The notes beneath the pieces were generated by a model that was not told the origin of the DNA, searched no databases, and worked only from the letters and a program-made list of their open reading frames with translations. The position numbers and the translations under genes are program-made. Below, piece by piece: positions 44,401 through 59,400 of a stretch of 64,000 bases of DNA (within the stretch, counting starts at the first letter, position 1; the number at the start of each line of letters is the position of its first letter). The DNA comes from Euleptes europaea (taxonomy: Eukaryota > Chordata > Lepidosauria > Squamata > Sphaerodactylidae), in NCBI RefSeq assembly GCF_029931775.1, contig NC_079325.1, forward strand, positions 51,878,286-51,942,285, written 5' to 3'.

Positions 44401-47400
44401 AAGGAAGAAAACTAAAAAATACTACTTATTTCCAACATATAAGCAATGATTGCCCTTTGGCTTAACAATGGTCCTGATCATCACAAGAACCCAGCTTCAT
44501 AATTCTGAAAACATACCTGACGTTACCCATTCTCAGCTTATTCGTACCTGCCCTCAATGACACATCAACCGTTATGGGGCAAAAAGCCATCTTATGAAGT
44601 AGTAATTTATTATGTTCTTTGAAGAGTTGGAAAGGTACACCAGGAGCTGTTGCGTAGCTCTCTGGGACCAGTAAGATGGACAAGGTCTCCAAGACGTTGC
44701 GGCAGCAAGGGGTGGAGGTGGAGAAGGGCTGCAGTAAGATGGCCATAACTGGTAGAAGAGCTGTCAAAACTAGTTCCCATAACGTTACATAACATCCTAA
44801 GACCATAAGAAGAGCCTTGCTGGATCAGGCCAGTGGTCCACGTAGTCACACCTGAAGCTGCCTTATACTGAATCAGAGCCTTGGTCCATCAAAGTCAGTA
44901 TTGTCTACTCAGATCAACAGCGGCTCTCCTGGGTCTCAGGCAGAGGTCTTTCACATCACCTACTTGCCTGGTCCTTTGACTGGAGATGCTGGGGATTGAA
45001 CCTGGGACCTTCTGCATGCCAAGCAGATGCTCTCCCACTGAGCCACGGCCCTCCCTGGAAACATGTCTCCCACTGTGGCCAACCATCTCCTCTGGAGATC
45101 CACCAGTTGGGCATAGAAGCCAAAGGCCTTCTCCTGATGTTACCCCCTGGCACTTGGATTCAGAGGTTTACTGCCTCTGTAAACCAACCCAAATTAGGAG
45201 GATGGTTATGAGTCTTAATTTGTCAGCTTGATTGGTCAACCATTGCCTCTGGGGAGGGCTTTCCTCTCACCTTCTTACCAAATGCAGATTGCACCCAAGA
45301 ACTCCCAACAACTGGTCATGCCCAATTTTAAAGGGGCCAGCAGCCCTTTTACACTGCCAGAGGGGTTGTAGGCAGCAAAGAGCTGGTAAGTCCCTGTTTC
45401 GAATCTCTCCTTGGATATAAAATCCTGAGGCAGCCTACTTTCTGTACCACTTAAGGAAGAATCAAACTGGCTTACAATCACCTTCCCTTCCCCTCGCCAC
45501 AACAGACACCCTGTGAGGTAGCATGGGGCTGAGAGAGCTCTAAATTGGATAGAACTGTGACCAGCCCAAGGTCACCCAGCTGGCTTCATATGTAGGAGTA
45601 GGGAAACAAATCCGGGTCTCCAGATCAGAGTCCACCGCTCCAAAGCACTGCTCTTAACCACCGCACCACGCTGGCTGTCAAGCCTTTCCTGGCTCCAGCC
45701 CCAATTTCAGGGCTCGACAAATTTGAGGTGCCGAGTGGCCATGGTGCCTAAAAATTCCATTGTGACATTGAGCACTTTCAGTAATGATTGCCCTGTAGTG
45801 CAGCGGTTCCCAAACTGTGCTCCACGGAGCACTTGGTGCTCCGTGAAACATCTCCTAGAGCTCCGTGAAGAGATGGGGGAAAAATTCTACTGTCATTTGG
45901 TTTAGTATATAGGTGCTAGGTGAAAATTAGTGCTCTGTGATGAATTTCTCTCCTGAAAAGTGCTCCATGACTCAAAAAGTTTGGGAACCACTGCTGTAGT
46001 GTAGTACAAAGTTTATCATTTCACATCAGAATATGTTTCATGACAGAAAAATGCATATGCACAAATTTCTTGTCATTGTTTGTTTCTATGTTAATGTTAA
46101 CACCATTCACTGGTAGTGGATGAGTTCATTTCTTAATCAGTTGCTTACAATGAAGTGGTGAGTTTTAAAGCAATAATAGAATTTGGAGAAATTAGGTTAG
46201 GGTTAGAAGCTAGCTTTTTGTTATGATGACAACCAGGGTTACCCCATTTTTATTTATGTACTGCAACACGTTTGGCATAGCTTCAATAAAGTTATAATAA
46301 ACTATAAAGAGCTCAGGATTAGGTTTTCTGGCAACAGTGATTAGAAAAGATGGCCCTTTAATTACAGAACCCTGAAGGCTTGAAAACTGAGTTCAGCTCA
46401 TAAATTTTGGGGCTGGCTTCTCAAGCCAAAGAAAATCTGTCAAGGCCTGCCCATGTGCAATATGGGGATGATACTGGCCTACCGTACAGGATTGTTGTAA
46501 GGTCTATGTTGAAGCTCTTTAGAGTGCTGTATGAATGTTGGGTATCATCATTAATGTGACAACTAGGTTTTTGTAGCTGGAGGTCAAATGGATATAGTTT
46601 GAATGACATCTTTGGTCCGGGGCTGAGAATGCAGGTTTTGGAGTTGTCTGTCTCAGCAAGCTCTTCTCACTGAATCAGAAATCAATTTGAAATTGGCTTC
46701 CCTCCTCTTTCTTTTAACCGCTTATCGCATGTGCTCCTTTAGCTAACAGGTCCCTGGAGGAGCATGTGGGTCCGCTTTGGTTATGATCCCAGGAAACATC
46801 CAGAAGCAAAGATCTACCAGGTCCTGGATTTCAGAATTCGCTGCGGAATGAAATATGGTAAAAACAGGAACCAGCAGCCAAGGTGCTGCCCCATTTATGA
46901 ATTGTGAAATAGCTGGTAGAGCATTTTTTAAAAATAGCATGTTTGGAGCACTGGTTGTTGCTAAGACAAACATGAGAATATGTGGGTGATTTCTCTTAAC
47001 AGCTTGATCAGCCTTCCTGTGGTCCAGAGATACAACCATAATTCAGCACAGCTCTCTCCTTCTCCCTGGTGGCTTCCAGTCCTTCGTCTTTTCTTTCTTT
47101 CTTTTTTAAATTAAAAAAAAAATATTTCAGACATCACACACATATCATAACACGTACCAACAATATACATACAGGGCCGATGCCAGTCTTTTTTGTGCCC
47201 TAGGCAAGGCTAACTACTTGTGCCCCCCGCCATTGCTAACCAATTTTCAAGAACAGATGTCTTATTGAAAAAATAAAAGCCTGATGCATTCCTACAAAAC
47301 TTTTTATAAGATGTTATAATTAATTATATTCCATAGCACTGTTGTGGTACTTATCTTAAAATAAAAAATATAAATTGTCAGTTGCATATTTTCAAGAAAC

Positions 47401-50400
47401 TAATCTGTTAAAAACTGTGCCCCTCAGGCCAGTTCTGTACCCCTCTGAGGTCTGCGCCCTAGGTGACCACCTAGTTTGCCTAATGGTAGCACCGGCCCTG
47501 TACACATATATGTATGAAGCAAGATCATAATAATACTACATTCTATAACATTGTATCCCCCCTCAAACAGAATTGATCATATCACATTTCATAATTAATG
47601 CTATAATTTATCCAATTACCGTGACTACTATAAGTTCCAGCCAGAAATTAATTATACGTCTATATTATTTTTCCACCAGAACAGAAAATCACTCTTCCAT
47701 TAGTCATAAATTGGAATTAGAAAACTACTTAATATCTTGATACAAAGACAGAAATTGCCCACTATAGACTTATTTCACAGTCACTAATTAGACACGTAAC
47801 TTTTCTATAGAAATTTCTATATAAATGATCTTGATAAACACAGGATAGTCCTAATAGATACCAGCTAATAGATACCTGTGGCACAGAGTGGTAAGCTGCA
47901 GTACTGCAATCCAAGCTCTTGATGGGAGTCAGTTTCAGGTAGCCGGCTCAAGGTTGACTCAGCCTTCTATCCTTCTGAGGTCGGTGAAAGGAGTACCCAG
48001 CTTCCTGGCCATAAAGTGTAGACAACTGGGGAAGGCAATTGCAAACCACCCTGTAAACACAGTCTGCCTAGTAAACGTCGGGAGGTGACATCACCCTATG
48101 GGTCAGTAATGACCCGGTTCTTGCACCTTTACCTTTAAAGTTACACATATCTGTCAGCAATTTGATGTTCTCTCTCTGGGTTCAGAGGACATCTTCAGCA
48201 GCGGGTTTTGTCGCTCCTATGCTCAGGGAGGCAGGATCTAAAAATTTTTAACTTCAACTTCCTGTCCCCTGTGCTAGGAGCGCCCTCTGACTTCCAGTTC
48301 TTCTCCTGCCTCAAAGGGAGTAGCAGTTTAGATTGAGCTCTAGAGCAAAATCTTATTTTCTTTCCTATTCTTACCTACCATACTATTTTACCCTATCTAC
48401 TTAACATCCCCTCCGACCCTGCACCTAATTCCCGCAGCTTCTCTCTCTCTTCCCTCTGTTGAGTCCTCGTCAAACCTTAACCTCCCGTCACCCCCCCTCC
48501 TCCTCTGGGAGAAATGGCAGCCAGGAAAGGACAGCACGCTGAAGAGCTGCTATTGGGAGATGAGGAGCAGGTGGCTGGGCTTCTCTCCCCCAGACAGAGC
48601 GGCGTGGCCGCAGGGGACGGCGAGGGGGAAAGCCGACGAAAGCAGCCGACCGTGAGAGTGGCAGCAGGCAAAAAGAAGCAGCCTTCAGAGAAAAATGGCG
48701 CGAAGAAAGAGCGCCCCTGCGCCTCCCCGTTCGGCCCTTGAGGGTTATGAGGGAGAGAAGGACGCCGATTCCTGTATTGCTGGCCCCAGTGGAGGCTCTG
48801 CTACAGGGACAAGTGGTGGTAACGTCCAGGCTCCTTTTTCTGTTTTGGCGGCGGGGAGGGCAGAAGAAAGGAATGTGATCGAATGGATGAGAAAAGCCCT
48901 CAGAGACGAATATGCCCAACTCGGCAACCCTTCCCTCAGAGAGCGAATGAGCTCAAGGGCGTCCCTGCATGCCATGACCGTCTTTCTGCCAGGTCACTCG
49001 CCTTAACAACTGCCATCAGGACAAGCCTTACCCAGACAGATCTAAAGGGATGGCAGGCTTCCGCAAGACCAGCCTTAGGTTACCTCGTATCCTTCCTCAT
49101 TTTAGTTGGAATAAGAGGACAGGATCCTGGAATTAACAGGAACTACTCTTGTAGAGGAGGGAGATCTAATAGACAATAGTAGAACCAGCTGTTCTGCTCA
49201 GACGAGGGAGACAAGCTCTTCAAGGCTAATAATCAGGGACACCAACATTTAGAGTAATTAACAACCAGGTACATTTCTAGGTTCAGTAGTCTTCACAAAG
49301 GACTATCTACATACCCCTAGGCATCTAGGGCATCGCAAGTCCCTATGCTTCACTTGTGACCATCTACTTTATCAGCTCAAAACCTCCTATGTGGCACCCT
49401 GAATGTGGCCAAAGTACTAGTGACCCTCATTACCCCATTAACGCTCAGACAGGACATCCAGGTACAACATACCTGGTTGGCTTATCAACTTGTACTCCAA
49501 GGCGAACATAAATTCCTCACACGTTAAGAATAACAGAAGTTCTAGCACCCCACGGATACCTGGTGAACAGGGAGAAGCTTCCTTAATGCCATCCCAGATA
49601 CGTAACATTTGGGAGCTGCCAAACACAGAGACCGATTTCCTTGCTGTTACCACTACAATGGTAAACAATCAAGATATGCAGCCAGATTAGTAGCCAAAGT
49701 CACCTCGGCAAAGTAACAATCCTGGCACGTCCGTTAGTTCAAATGGTGTCACGCATAGGAGGGGTTCCTCGAGCCAGATTGGTCTACGGCAGCTTACTAG
49801 ATGGACATTCTAGCGGGAAAGGTCTGTGTGTGTCTGCCTGTAGGTCAGACCAAATCTGTCACAGGCGGATAAGTAGACACACCATACGAAGGGGACAATC
49901 TCACAGGAGGAATCCGTACTGTTCGTTTATGAATGCAACCCTGCAAAGGTGGGGAACCACCCTAAATAACAATACAGCATAAGGGAGTCTCTCTGAGAAA
50001 GACTTGTACACATAATAGAGCTTCAAGCACTCAGAGGGGTCCTATTAAAGTTCCAGCATTAGAATTTCAGCCGTGCCATCCCAGTAAGGTCCGACAACAT
50101 TGCAGCCAGCGCCTTTAAACGGGGGGGGGGGGGGTCGAGATCCTCGCCCTTACATCAAGAAACAAGATAATCTCGCTCTGTCCAACAAGGACCTTCAAAT
50201 CCCTAAGAATGGAACCCAAAGGGCTTCTCAATGTATAGGCAGATTGCCTGAGTTGTCAGTCAGACGACAAAGGACATGACCTCTCAGCCAGAATATATTC
50301 CACCCTGTAGTAGACACATATGGTATACCAGAGCCGGGTCCCTGGCCTCAGTTCTCAAGAGGTCAAGGTTCTTCTCCAGAATTTATGGTCACGAAGTGGA

Positions 50401-53400
50401 GAGAACCGAGGGACTTCTCAAGTCATGGCTGAAAGGGATACTATCTGCCTTCCCACTGCTACCAGTACGAACACATGTTCTGAGTAGGTCTCAGCAGAGA
50501 GCGCATGTGTTTGATCACCCCATTCTGGCCACAAAGGCCAGGGTTTGGCACACTGAGACAGTTGACGATCCAGGAACCATGGAAAATTGCAACTTCCTGG
50601 GGCACCTTACAACAGGGTTAAATTCGACTATGTGGCTCCTGAAAGGTGAGGGCCGTTAAACTGGGGGTATAACAAGGAAGTGATCAACCCCATTACAAAG
50701 ACCAAAAGGCCAGCAACCAGGCGCATACACAACACATCAGGGTTTCCTTGTGAGATAGGATGCAATTCCTTACATCTGGACATTGGAAAACTTCTACAGA
50801 AAGAAATCAAAATGAATTTTAGGGCATTCCATCTACCCCACCAACTAGCTGTCATAGCAACAGTTCTATCATTATAGATGGCTCTGTACTTACATATACA
50901 GACACTCTTAAAGAGGTACAACTAAGCAGACCTCCAATAATTCACCGTTTCCCCGTGTGGAGACCTAAGTTAATACTATATACCTTAACCAAACCTCCTT
51001 CAAGCCTTGCGGGAGAGTAACTTAAATTTCTTGAGAATAGTTCCTATTTTAATGACCATACCTTCAGTCCGCAGATGTGTGGGGTTAATCGCATTGTCAA
51101 TTGGTTTCGCTATATTCATAGGGACAAGGTGAGATTAAGATCACACTCCACCTTTCCCAAGGTGACCTCTAATTTCACAGGTCACAGGAACTTGCCTACC
51201 TTCCCTGTCCCTTAGCCAAACTGCCAGAAGGAACAGGCATAGCAGTCCTTTCACCTCAGGAATCACGGCACAATCAGTCCGTAGCGCAGCTACCTCGGCA
51301 GCCTTCGACAAACAGGCTTCAGTCGAAGAAATCTGCAGGGCTGCGACGTGGTCTAGTCTCTCTACCTTCATGAGACACTATAAAATAAACTCCTACTCTT
51401 CTTCCAACGCTGCCTTCGGTAGAAGAGCTCTGCAGCATGGAGAGTCAGATGATTAATCCCACCCAGAAGGAACAGCTTTAGAAGATCCCACTGCTGAAGA
51501 TGTCCTCTGAACCCAGAGAGAGAACGGAACCTTGGCTTACCTGTGAGGGTTCCTTCTTCTCTGGGAGAAGAGGACACCTTGCCCGCCCAGGGTGAAGATT
51601 TGCTGCAGAATCAGACGATCAAGAGTACATACAAGTACCTAGGGGAACCAGAAGATTCCTACCTTCTGTTCCCAGTGTTGTCTACCTTGTTTGGTTACTA
51701 ACTGAGTTTCTGTAATATAGTTATTTCAGGTTCCTGTTACAGTTTCGGTTACTCCTGTCTTATGCTTTGGAAGTCCTCGAACTGGAAGTCAGAGGGCAGT
51801 CCTATCACAGGGGACAGAAAGTTGAAGTTCAAATTTTTTAGATCCTGCCTCCCTAGGAGCGACAAAACCCGCTGCTGAAGATGACCTCTTCTCCCAGAGA
51901 AGAAAGAACCCTCACAGGTAAGCCAAGGTTCCGTTCTCCTGGGTACCTTTCTTCCCGATCACTTCTTCCTTCACGAAAATGTGTGTTTCCTGTAGGATAT
52001 GCTCCGAACGACATGCCGGTAAAAGCGAAGCGCAGCACGTACAACTACAGCCTGCCCATCACTCTGAAAAAGCCAGGTAGGCTCTGCGAGTACAAGGCGA
52101 CGGTAGGGTGGGGGGGTGAATAGGGGGGTGTTTGTTGCTTTGGGCTCTTGCAAGAAATATGAATACTGAGACTTCTGTTAGCTGTTAATGGGGCACTTGG
52201 GCTACCTCAGGGGTGTCGAACTCAATTGTTACAAGGGCCAGATATGACATAACTGTCGCTTGCTCCATCTGGGCCGTGTACCCAAGGTTGGGTGGGAAAA
52301 ATAAAATATATAGATAATGAAAATATAATTTATTGAAAGCACTATGTCAAGATAAAAATTATTTAAAAAACGTTAGAACAGCACAATGGCATTTCCTAAG
52401 GTTGATATCTGTAACCACATGCCAGATGTGTTTCGGCCTATTTGGTCTTCCTCAGTGGTCAGTTGAAACCCATGTAAAATATACACACATTTACAGATAT
52501 ATATACATATACAGACAATATATATCAGACCAGGCATGTATATAGGTTGTATAATATGTTACCAATTATACAAACATCTGGTAAGATTGTCTCAAGTTGT
52601 TGTGTGTGTGTTAAGTGCGGTCAAGTCGCTTCCGATTCATGGCGACCCTATGAATCAATGTCCTCCAAAATGTCCTATTTTTGACAGCCTTGCTCAGGTT
52701 TTGCAAATTGAGGGCTGTGGCTTCCTTTATTGAGTCAATCCAAGTTGTTGTACTGGGCTGTATATGTCTCACATATAAAATGTGTACAGTTATCAACCTG
52801 GTAAAACCTGTTAGGAAATGCCATTGTGCTGTTTTAACGGTTTTAAAATAATTTTTATCTTGACAGAGCACCTTAAATAAATTATATTTTCATTATCTAT
52901 ATATTCTATTTATCACACTCAACCTTGGGTACCCAGCTTCTGTTTTCTAGGTTGGGTTTCATTCCCCTCTTTTTTCTTCTGTTCTTCCATGCCTCACCAG
53001 CCCAGATCGAGAGTTGGGGGGTGGCAGCTGCCTCAGCTGGCTCGTGGGCTGGATCAGAGCACGCAAGGGGCTGGATCCGGCCTGCAAGTCTTACGTTTGA
53101 CACCTCTGGGCTACGTCATTGCAGTCTCTGAATTAAATGAGCATGGAGATATAAGGACCTGGGGGTGGGGGTGGAATGGAAAATGTTTTGGGAAAGTGTG
53201 TATGTGCTTTTTTGGCGGGGGGAAGGATTCCTCCCACCTCAGTTTTTCTGTTGGAAAAATTGAAAAAGGTGGGGAGTATTTGGGGTGAAAAACCTCCTAT
53301 GAAATATTTTCCCTTTTGGAATGAATGAAATGGATGTTAAGGCAACGTTTTATTTGCTCAGAGCTGTAGCCTGAACATTACATAAGATGATGTGCAGCAT

Positions 53401-56400
53401 CAGATAATGATAATTCCTGTGTATGCTGAAGACATATCCAGAAAATTTTCAAGCATATATTTATTGTCTGACTAATGTTGTTTACCGTTAATGTGCTGCA
53501 TGTATTATAATACACTATTGATTAGATCAGTGTTACAAAGCTCTTCCACAAATATACTTGAAGCCCTGTTGTGATGCTGAGATTTCCTGTGGAGATCTCC
53601 ACATTTTCCTGTGGAGATTTCCACATTTTTTTCTTTACTACAAACTTTTTGTTATCTATTTTCCATTTTTTTTATTTTTCCCAATCTCTCAGATGGCAAA
53701 AGGTCAGATGCCAGTGCTAGGGTAGGAGAAGAGTGTGGCAATTTGCACTTAGAGGGTATATTTATATTTGCTCTTTAGACAGAGCAGGGGTGTCAAACCC
53801 CAGGCCCGTGGGCCGGATCCGGCCCCCGGGGGGCTTTTCTCCGGCCCCCGGAGCCAAGGCAGCCAGCCCCCACTCCCCCCACCCTTTCTAGGGTTTCCAG
53901 GGCCGCTCCGGCCCGAGTGCATCCAGTTGCCTTGCCCCGTCCCTTCCCCATCGTCTTCCTTCCTTGCTCTCGCTCTCCCTCTCTTCCTTGTTCTCTCTCT
54001 CTCTTTCTGGGCTTCCTGGGGCCAGAACAGTCTTTCTTTCTTTCTTTCTCTCCCTCTGGCGCTCTCTCTCTCTCCCCACCCTCCCCCCTTCCTCTCCTGT
54101 TTCACTCTTTCTGTCTATTTCTCCTTCTTTATTTCTCTTTCTCTCTGGCCATTTATTCATGGTCAATTTTGATACTCTCTCAAAGCTCTTTTTTTAATGC
54201 GACTTTAAAAATGCCTATTCACGGTCCTGACACAAAAGGAGAAATTCCACCCCCACCTCTCTCCTGCTGCTTTGTTCCTGTTTGCATAGTCATTAACATG
54301 TGCATAGCTAACATGCTACTGTTGTTTTGCATGGTTCCTTGAGGAGGATTCTTTGCGGCAAACGCCAAAGATCGTGTTAAGTAGTCTCTTTAGTAATGCG
54401 AAGCAGGTCTACGCAGGCTTCGCAGTCACTTCCGGAGTGACGGTTAAGCATGTAAAATTCAAAAAAATATGCAGAACGCGCTGCTAATTACCATGAATAA
54501 ATGGCCCCTGTCTTTCTGGACTGGGAGAGGGCTGCTGGCTTACTAGTTAAGGTTACCAGTCCTCCTCTAGTCCAGGTCTGGGCTGGTGAGTTTGCTGCAG
54601 GGTTGCTAGCCAAAGGAGCCATGCCACCCCCCCAGTCCAGATCTGGGATGGTGAGTTTGCTGCAGGCTCACCAGCCAAGGCATCCCTCCCCCCAGTCCAG
54701 ATATGGGCTGGCGAGCCCACTGCAGACTTGCCAGCCAGCCACCCCCCTGGCTTAATTTTTTTTTTTAAATTAATGCCAGCGACTAGATACAAACTTTACA
54801 GAAGACATGCAAAGGCAATTAATGATATTATTTTTTTACTTAAAATATAACGGTACTTAAAACAATAACAATAAGACTGTTAAGTAAAAGAAAAAACTGG
54901 AAGAATGTTATTGTTGTAAGCTTGTTTGTTTTTTAAGTAAAAAACAATATTATTAATTGACTTTGCCTGTGTCTTTTATAAAGTTTGTATCTCTAGTATC
55001 TGGCATTACATTTTATGGCATTTATTTATTTATTTACACATGGCCCGGCCCGACCAAGTGACATTTATGTCATATCCGGCCCTCCTAACAAATGAGTTCG
55101 ACACACCTGACTTAAAGGGTATATTCAGACTTCCTGCTTGTAGAAAGTAAAGACATTTATACTTTTTAATTCATAGCTATGGGAGTGGTTGCAAAGTAAA
55201 TTTATGTTGTACTACTAGTTTAGATATAAGAAAGTGTTTGTTTTCCTCCAAAATATCCCCCCACCCAAACAGAAAATAAAACTTCATTCCCCCCCCCAAT
55301 TCACTAAAATTTCCAGAAGCATTTACCGGTACATCTCCAGAAGAGTATGCAAATTGTCCTTTTTGGGGGAAAAATTGCTTTTGACTCCATCTCAAGTTGA
55401 CTGTTGTTGACCAGTTCTTATTGCATTCAGCAAGCTGTCTGTGCTGGGGGACACTTAACAACACAAGATTTTCCTTCCCAAAAACAAACTCAAAGAGAGG
55501 GGAAGAAATTGCATTGCACTGTGTGGGGGAGGGGCTGTGGCTCAGTGGGAGAGCATCTGATCGGCATGCAGAAGGTCCCAGGTCCAATTCCTGGCAACTC
55601 CAGTTAAAGGGACTAGGCAGGTAGGTGATGTGAAAGACTCTGGAGAGCCACAGCTGGTCTATGTAGACAATGCTGACTTTGATGGACCGAGTGTCTGATT
55701 CAGTATAAGGCAGCATCATGTGTTCTTGATGCCCTGATGCAATTTGGGCCTCTTCTCCTTTTTCAGCAAGTCACACGGTCGGCATCCAGGACCTGAAGCA
55801 AGGGCTGAGCACGTCTGGGACCCCCAGCCCAAGAAAGCCAGCGTTTAGCAAGTACAAACTGAAGGTGAGTCTTGCTTACTGTGTGCTTCACACTTCCTGG
55901 TCCCTATGTCTTAGGAAGAAGATGCTTCTCTGGATGGCTGATGGTCCTTTTCTGGCTCGTAGAGGCTTTTAAGTTGTTTTCTAGGTGAGATGGCTCATGT
56001 CTGCCTAGTAAACGTCGTGATGTGATGTCACCCCATCTGTCAATAATGACCTGGTGCTTGCACGGGGGACTACCTTTACCTTACTTGATGTAGAGGCGCT
56101 GCCTTTGGGTGTGATGAGACCTGTAAGGGTCTGGGTGTTGCATGCAGTCATGGTGTGGATTGATGGCACAGATAAGCGACCTGATGGGGAAACCATTGCA
56201 ATCCTGCCTCTTCCCCCAACTGATCAGAATTTTTTGGAAAGGAGGAAGAATCATAGAGTTGGAAGGGACCACAAGGCTCATCTATTCAAACTCCCTGCAC
56301 AATGCAGGAAATTCACAACTACCTCCCCACCCTCACCCCCCAGTGACCCCTATTCCATTCCCAGAAAAACCAGGGTAAAAGGTAAAGGTCCCCTGTTTAC

Positions 56401-59400
56401 GGGGTGCTTTGCCAGTGCCTTCCCCAGTCATCTTCCCTTTACCCCCAGCAAGCTGGGTACTCATTTTACCGACCTCGGAAGGATAGAAGACTGAGTCAAC
56501 CTTGAGCTGGCTACCTGAAACCAACTTCCGTCAGGATTGAACTCAGGTCGTGAGCAGAGCTTGGACTTCAGTACTGCAGCTTACCACTCTGCGCCACGGG
56601 GCTCATAGAAAGCCAGGGTAGAAGCATAATAAACATCACATAGATCTCTAGCCAGCTGGGGGTGAGTGATGTGAGGCACACCTAAAGGGGTGCGAAGACG
56701 TGAGGCAAAGGTGTTTGGGAAGGGAGGGATTATGTTGAACAAGGAGTTCTCCCAGCCTGGGTTCTTCAGAAAGGATGGGTTGCCAAAGAAGAAGAAGTTG
56801 GTTTTTATATGCCGACTTCCTCTGCCACTTAAGGAAGAATCGAACTGGCTTACAATCACCTTCCCTTCCCCTCCCCACAACAGACACCCTGTGAGGTAGG
56901 TGAGCTGAGAGAGCTCAGAGAGAACTGTGACTAGCCCAAGGTCACCCAGCTGGCTTCATGTGGAGGAGTGGGGAGACCAACCCAGTTCACCAGATTAGCC
57001 TCCGCTGCTCATGTGGAGGAGTGGGGAATCAAACCCGGTTCTCCAGATCAGAGTCCACTTCTCCAAACCACCACTCTTAACCACTACACCACACTGGCTC
57101 TCTAAGGTGAATAGAAAAGATATAATGATGGACCAGCCCCCACCACCACCACACTGAGCCAAGGTCTTCTCCAGTAGTTGAGCCACTGGGATGAAACACA
57201 ATCTGGGAATCAACCCCTGTGCTGGGATAAATTGTGTTAGTCTTCAAGGTGCCACTGGACACCTGTCTTATTTTGCTGCTACGCACTAACCAGGCAACCC
57301 ATCTGAAAGCACAGTTACTGTTTCTCTCCCCTCCCCCCCATTTTAGGATTCGATCTACATCTTCCGAGAAGGGTCCCTGCCCCCCTATCGACAGATGTTC
57401 TATCAGCTCTGTGACTTGAACGTGGAATGGTATGTACGCCGACCCTTGGAATCTGCTGTATGGTCGGTCTGTGTTGCACGGTTTGTGCTGTTGCTGATAC
57501 AGACCACTGATGCACACCCTGAAATTTTGTTTTTGGGGGAGGTTTCGTTAGAACCTCAGAAATGGGAATAATGGGGGTCTGCAGTGGGAGGAGGGGGGGT
57601 TGAGCTGTATCACGATCCCCCTTTCCCCATCCCCTGCTGAGGGAGAGAGAGAGATGACTTGATCGTTTGCCAGAATGTTTATTTGGAGTTTTAATTTTCT
57701 CCTTCTTAGTCCCTTTTACTCATTTTACCTCAGAAGAAATGAGACACCAGAGGCTTTTTCAAGTTAACACACCAATAACAGAGATTTATTAAACACTGTA
57801 CAAGGGATGGATTTGGAGGGGAAACGGTGGTTAGGAAAAGCATAGAACCAGAGCTATTTTATAAGTTTCATTTCAGAGAAGGCATAGATCTTAGATGGCT
57901 TAGTTGGTACAGAATTACAATTCTGAACTTAAGTTCACAAATTCAGTTCAGTTCCCAGAACTTCTTATAGATGTTTCTATTCAGACTCTGCTGCCTAGCA
58001 GTCAGGGAAGTTGGAGAAACACAGAAGTATGGAGATTTCTCCTCAAATCTCTCTTCCAGTTCTCACTACAGATATACCCCACTTTTGTGGCAGTAATCCC
58101 TAAAAAACACCCTGTATTTGGAATAACTCCTTCCCAGAAGCTATTCCCTTCCAGTGACCTGAGAAAGGGTCCCTTTCCCTCCCAACCTCTGACTGTCACT
58201 CCACAGGATTTGTTTCACACCAGCTTAGGCAAACCTGAACCCTCAGGTTCCCAGAGTCAAACATCTACTGAACACTCCGGTTACCAAAATCAGAATCCTT
58301 TCCTTTCTTCAGTTAAATTGTGGAACTCCCTGCCCCAGGATGTGGTGATGGCAGCCAACTTGGAAGGCTTTAAGAGGGGGGTGGACGTGTTCATGGAGAA
58401 GAGGGCTATTTATGGCTACTAGTAAAAATGGATACTAGTCATGATGCAGACCTATTCTCTCCAGGATCAGAGGAGCATGCCTAATATAACGGGAGCTATG
58501 GAACACAGGCAGTATAACGCTGCTGCAGTCGTCTTGTTTGTGGGCTTCCTAGAGGCCTGGTTGGCCACTGTGTGAAGAGACTGCTGGACTTGATGGGCCT
58601 GGGTCTGATCCAGCAGGGCCTTTCTTTTGTTGTTAGGTTCTAACAGAGAGAGTGAGCTCCTTAGCTCCGCCCACTCCCTTTCTCTGAGCTACTCTCAAGG
58701 ATTAACTCTTTGTTTGTCACAAGCAGCAATGGTTGGCCCCTCTTAAGAGACTTTGGCAAACCTTAAGTTTCAGTGTCGTATGTGTGTGCTTTTTTCCCGC
58801 TGTCAAGTCACAGCTGACTTATGGTGACCCAGTAGGGTTTTGAAGGCAAAAGATGTCCAGAGGTGGTTGGCCATTGCCTGCCTCCGCGTCACGCCGCTGG
58901 TATTCCTTGGAGGTCTCCCACCCACATACTTGCCAGGGTCGACCCTGCTTAGCTTCTGAGGTCTGATGGGGTCAGGATAGCCTGGGCTATCCAGGTCAGG
59001 ACTCTTTACCAATGCCAAATCAAAGAGAGGGGAGGAGAACTGTGGTGTGTGTGTGTGTGGGGGAGATGGGGTAGAGTGGAAGGGGGAGAGGAAAGAGGCT
59101 GACATTCTCTGTTCTCCCCACCTTACCCTTCTTTCCCTTATTGCGAGTCCTATCCTCTGCTGCCAACAGGAACAGCTCCCTGCCCTCCTCTAAGTGACAG
59201 CCCTTCAAGAACTTAGAGAGCAATCAAGTCCCCCCTCAACCTCCTCTTCTCCAGACTGAACTTTCCCAGTTCCCTCAGCCTGTCCTTGTAGGGCTTGGTC
59301 TCCAGGCCCCTGCTCATCCTCATCGTTCTCATCTGCACTCGCTCAATGTCATGTTACCTCTGAGGGCCACTTCACACATATAGGTATACACCTGAAAGCT

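Larger units (their letters stand above)
52208..53108. mobile_element. hAT-type element with nested Penelope and BovB inserts
   Basis: Ends CAGGGGTGTCGAACTC and GTTTGACACCTCTG form hAT-like inverted repeats. Flanks GGCTACCT (52200-52207) and GGCTACGT (53109-53116) are an 8-bp target duplication with one mismatch. The remaining hAT sequence is non-coding. Confidence 0.82.
53785..55109. mobile_element. hAT-like ends around a composite interior
   Basis: Starts CAGGGGTGTCAAAC and ends GAGTTCGACACACCTG, as hAT elements do, but the 8-bp flanks do not match, so it may be two elements. Inside are a CT-rich tract (53940-54145), a MITE, and three 70-80-bp repeats (54560-54740). Confidence 0.5.

Noticed and set aside
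48488-49179. Host exons in GTF3C5 intron 6
   Set aside because: The frames lie within the DIRS fossil and the GTF3C5 frame joins exon 6 to exon 7 without them.
53917-54342. 141-codon frame in the CT-rich tract
   Set aside because: Low-complexity composition keeps several frames open; no domain or conservation is visible.
57904-58422. 172-codon frame as a gene
   Set aside because: Its end is the CR1-type LINE protein tail and its start is LTR-like repeat sequence.
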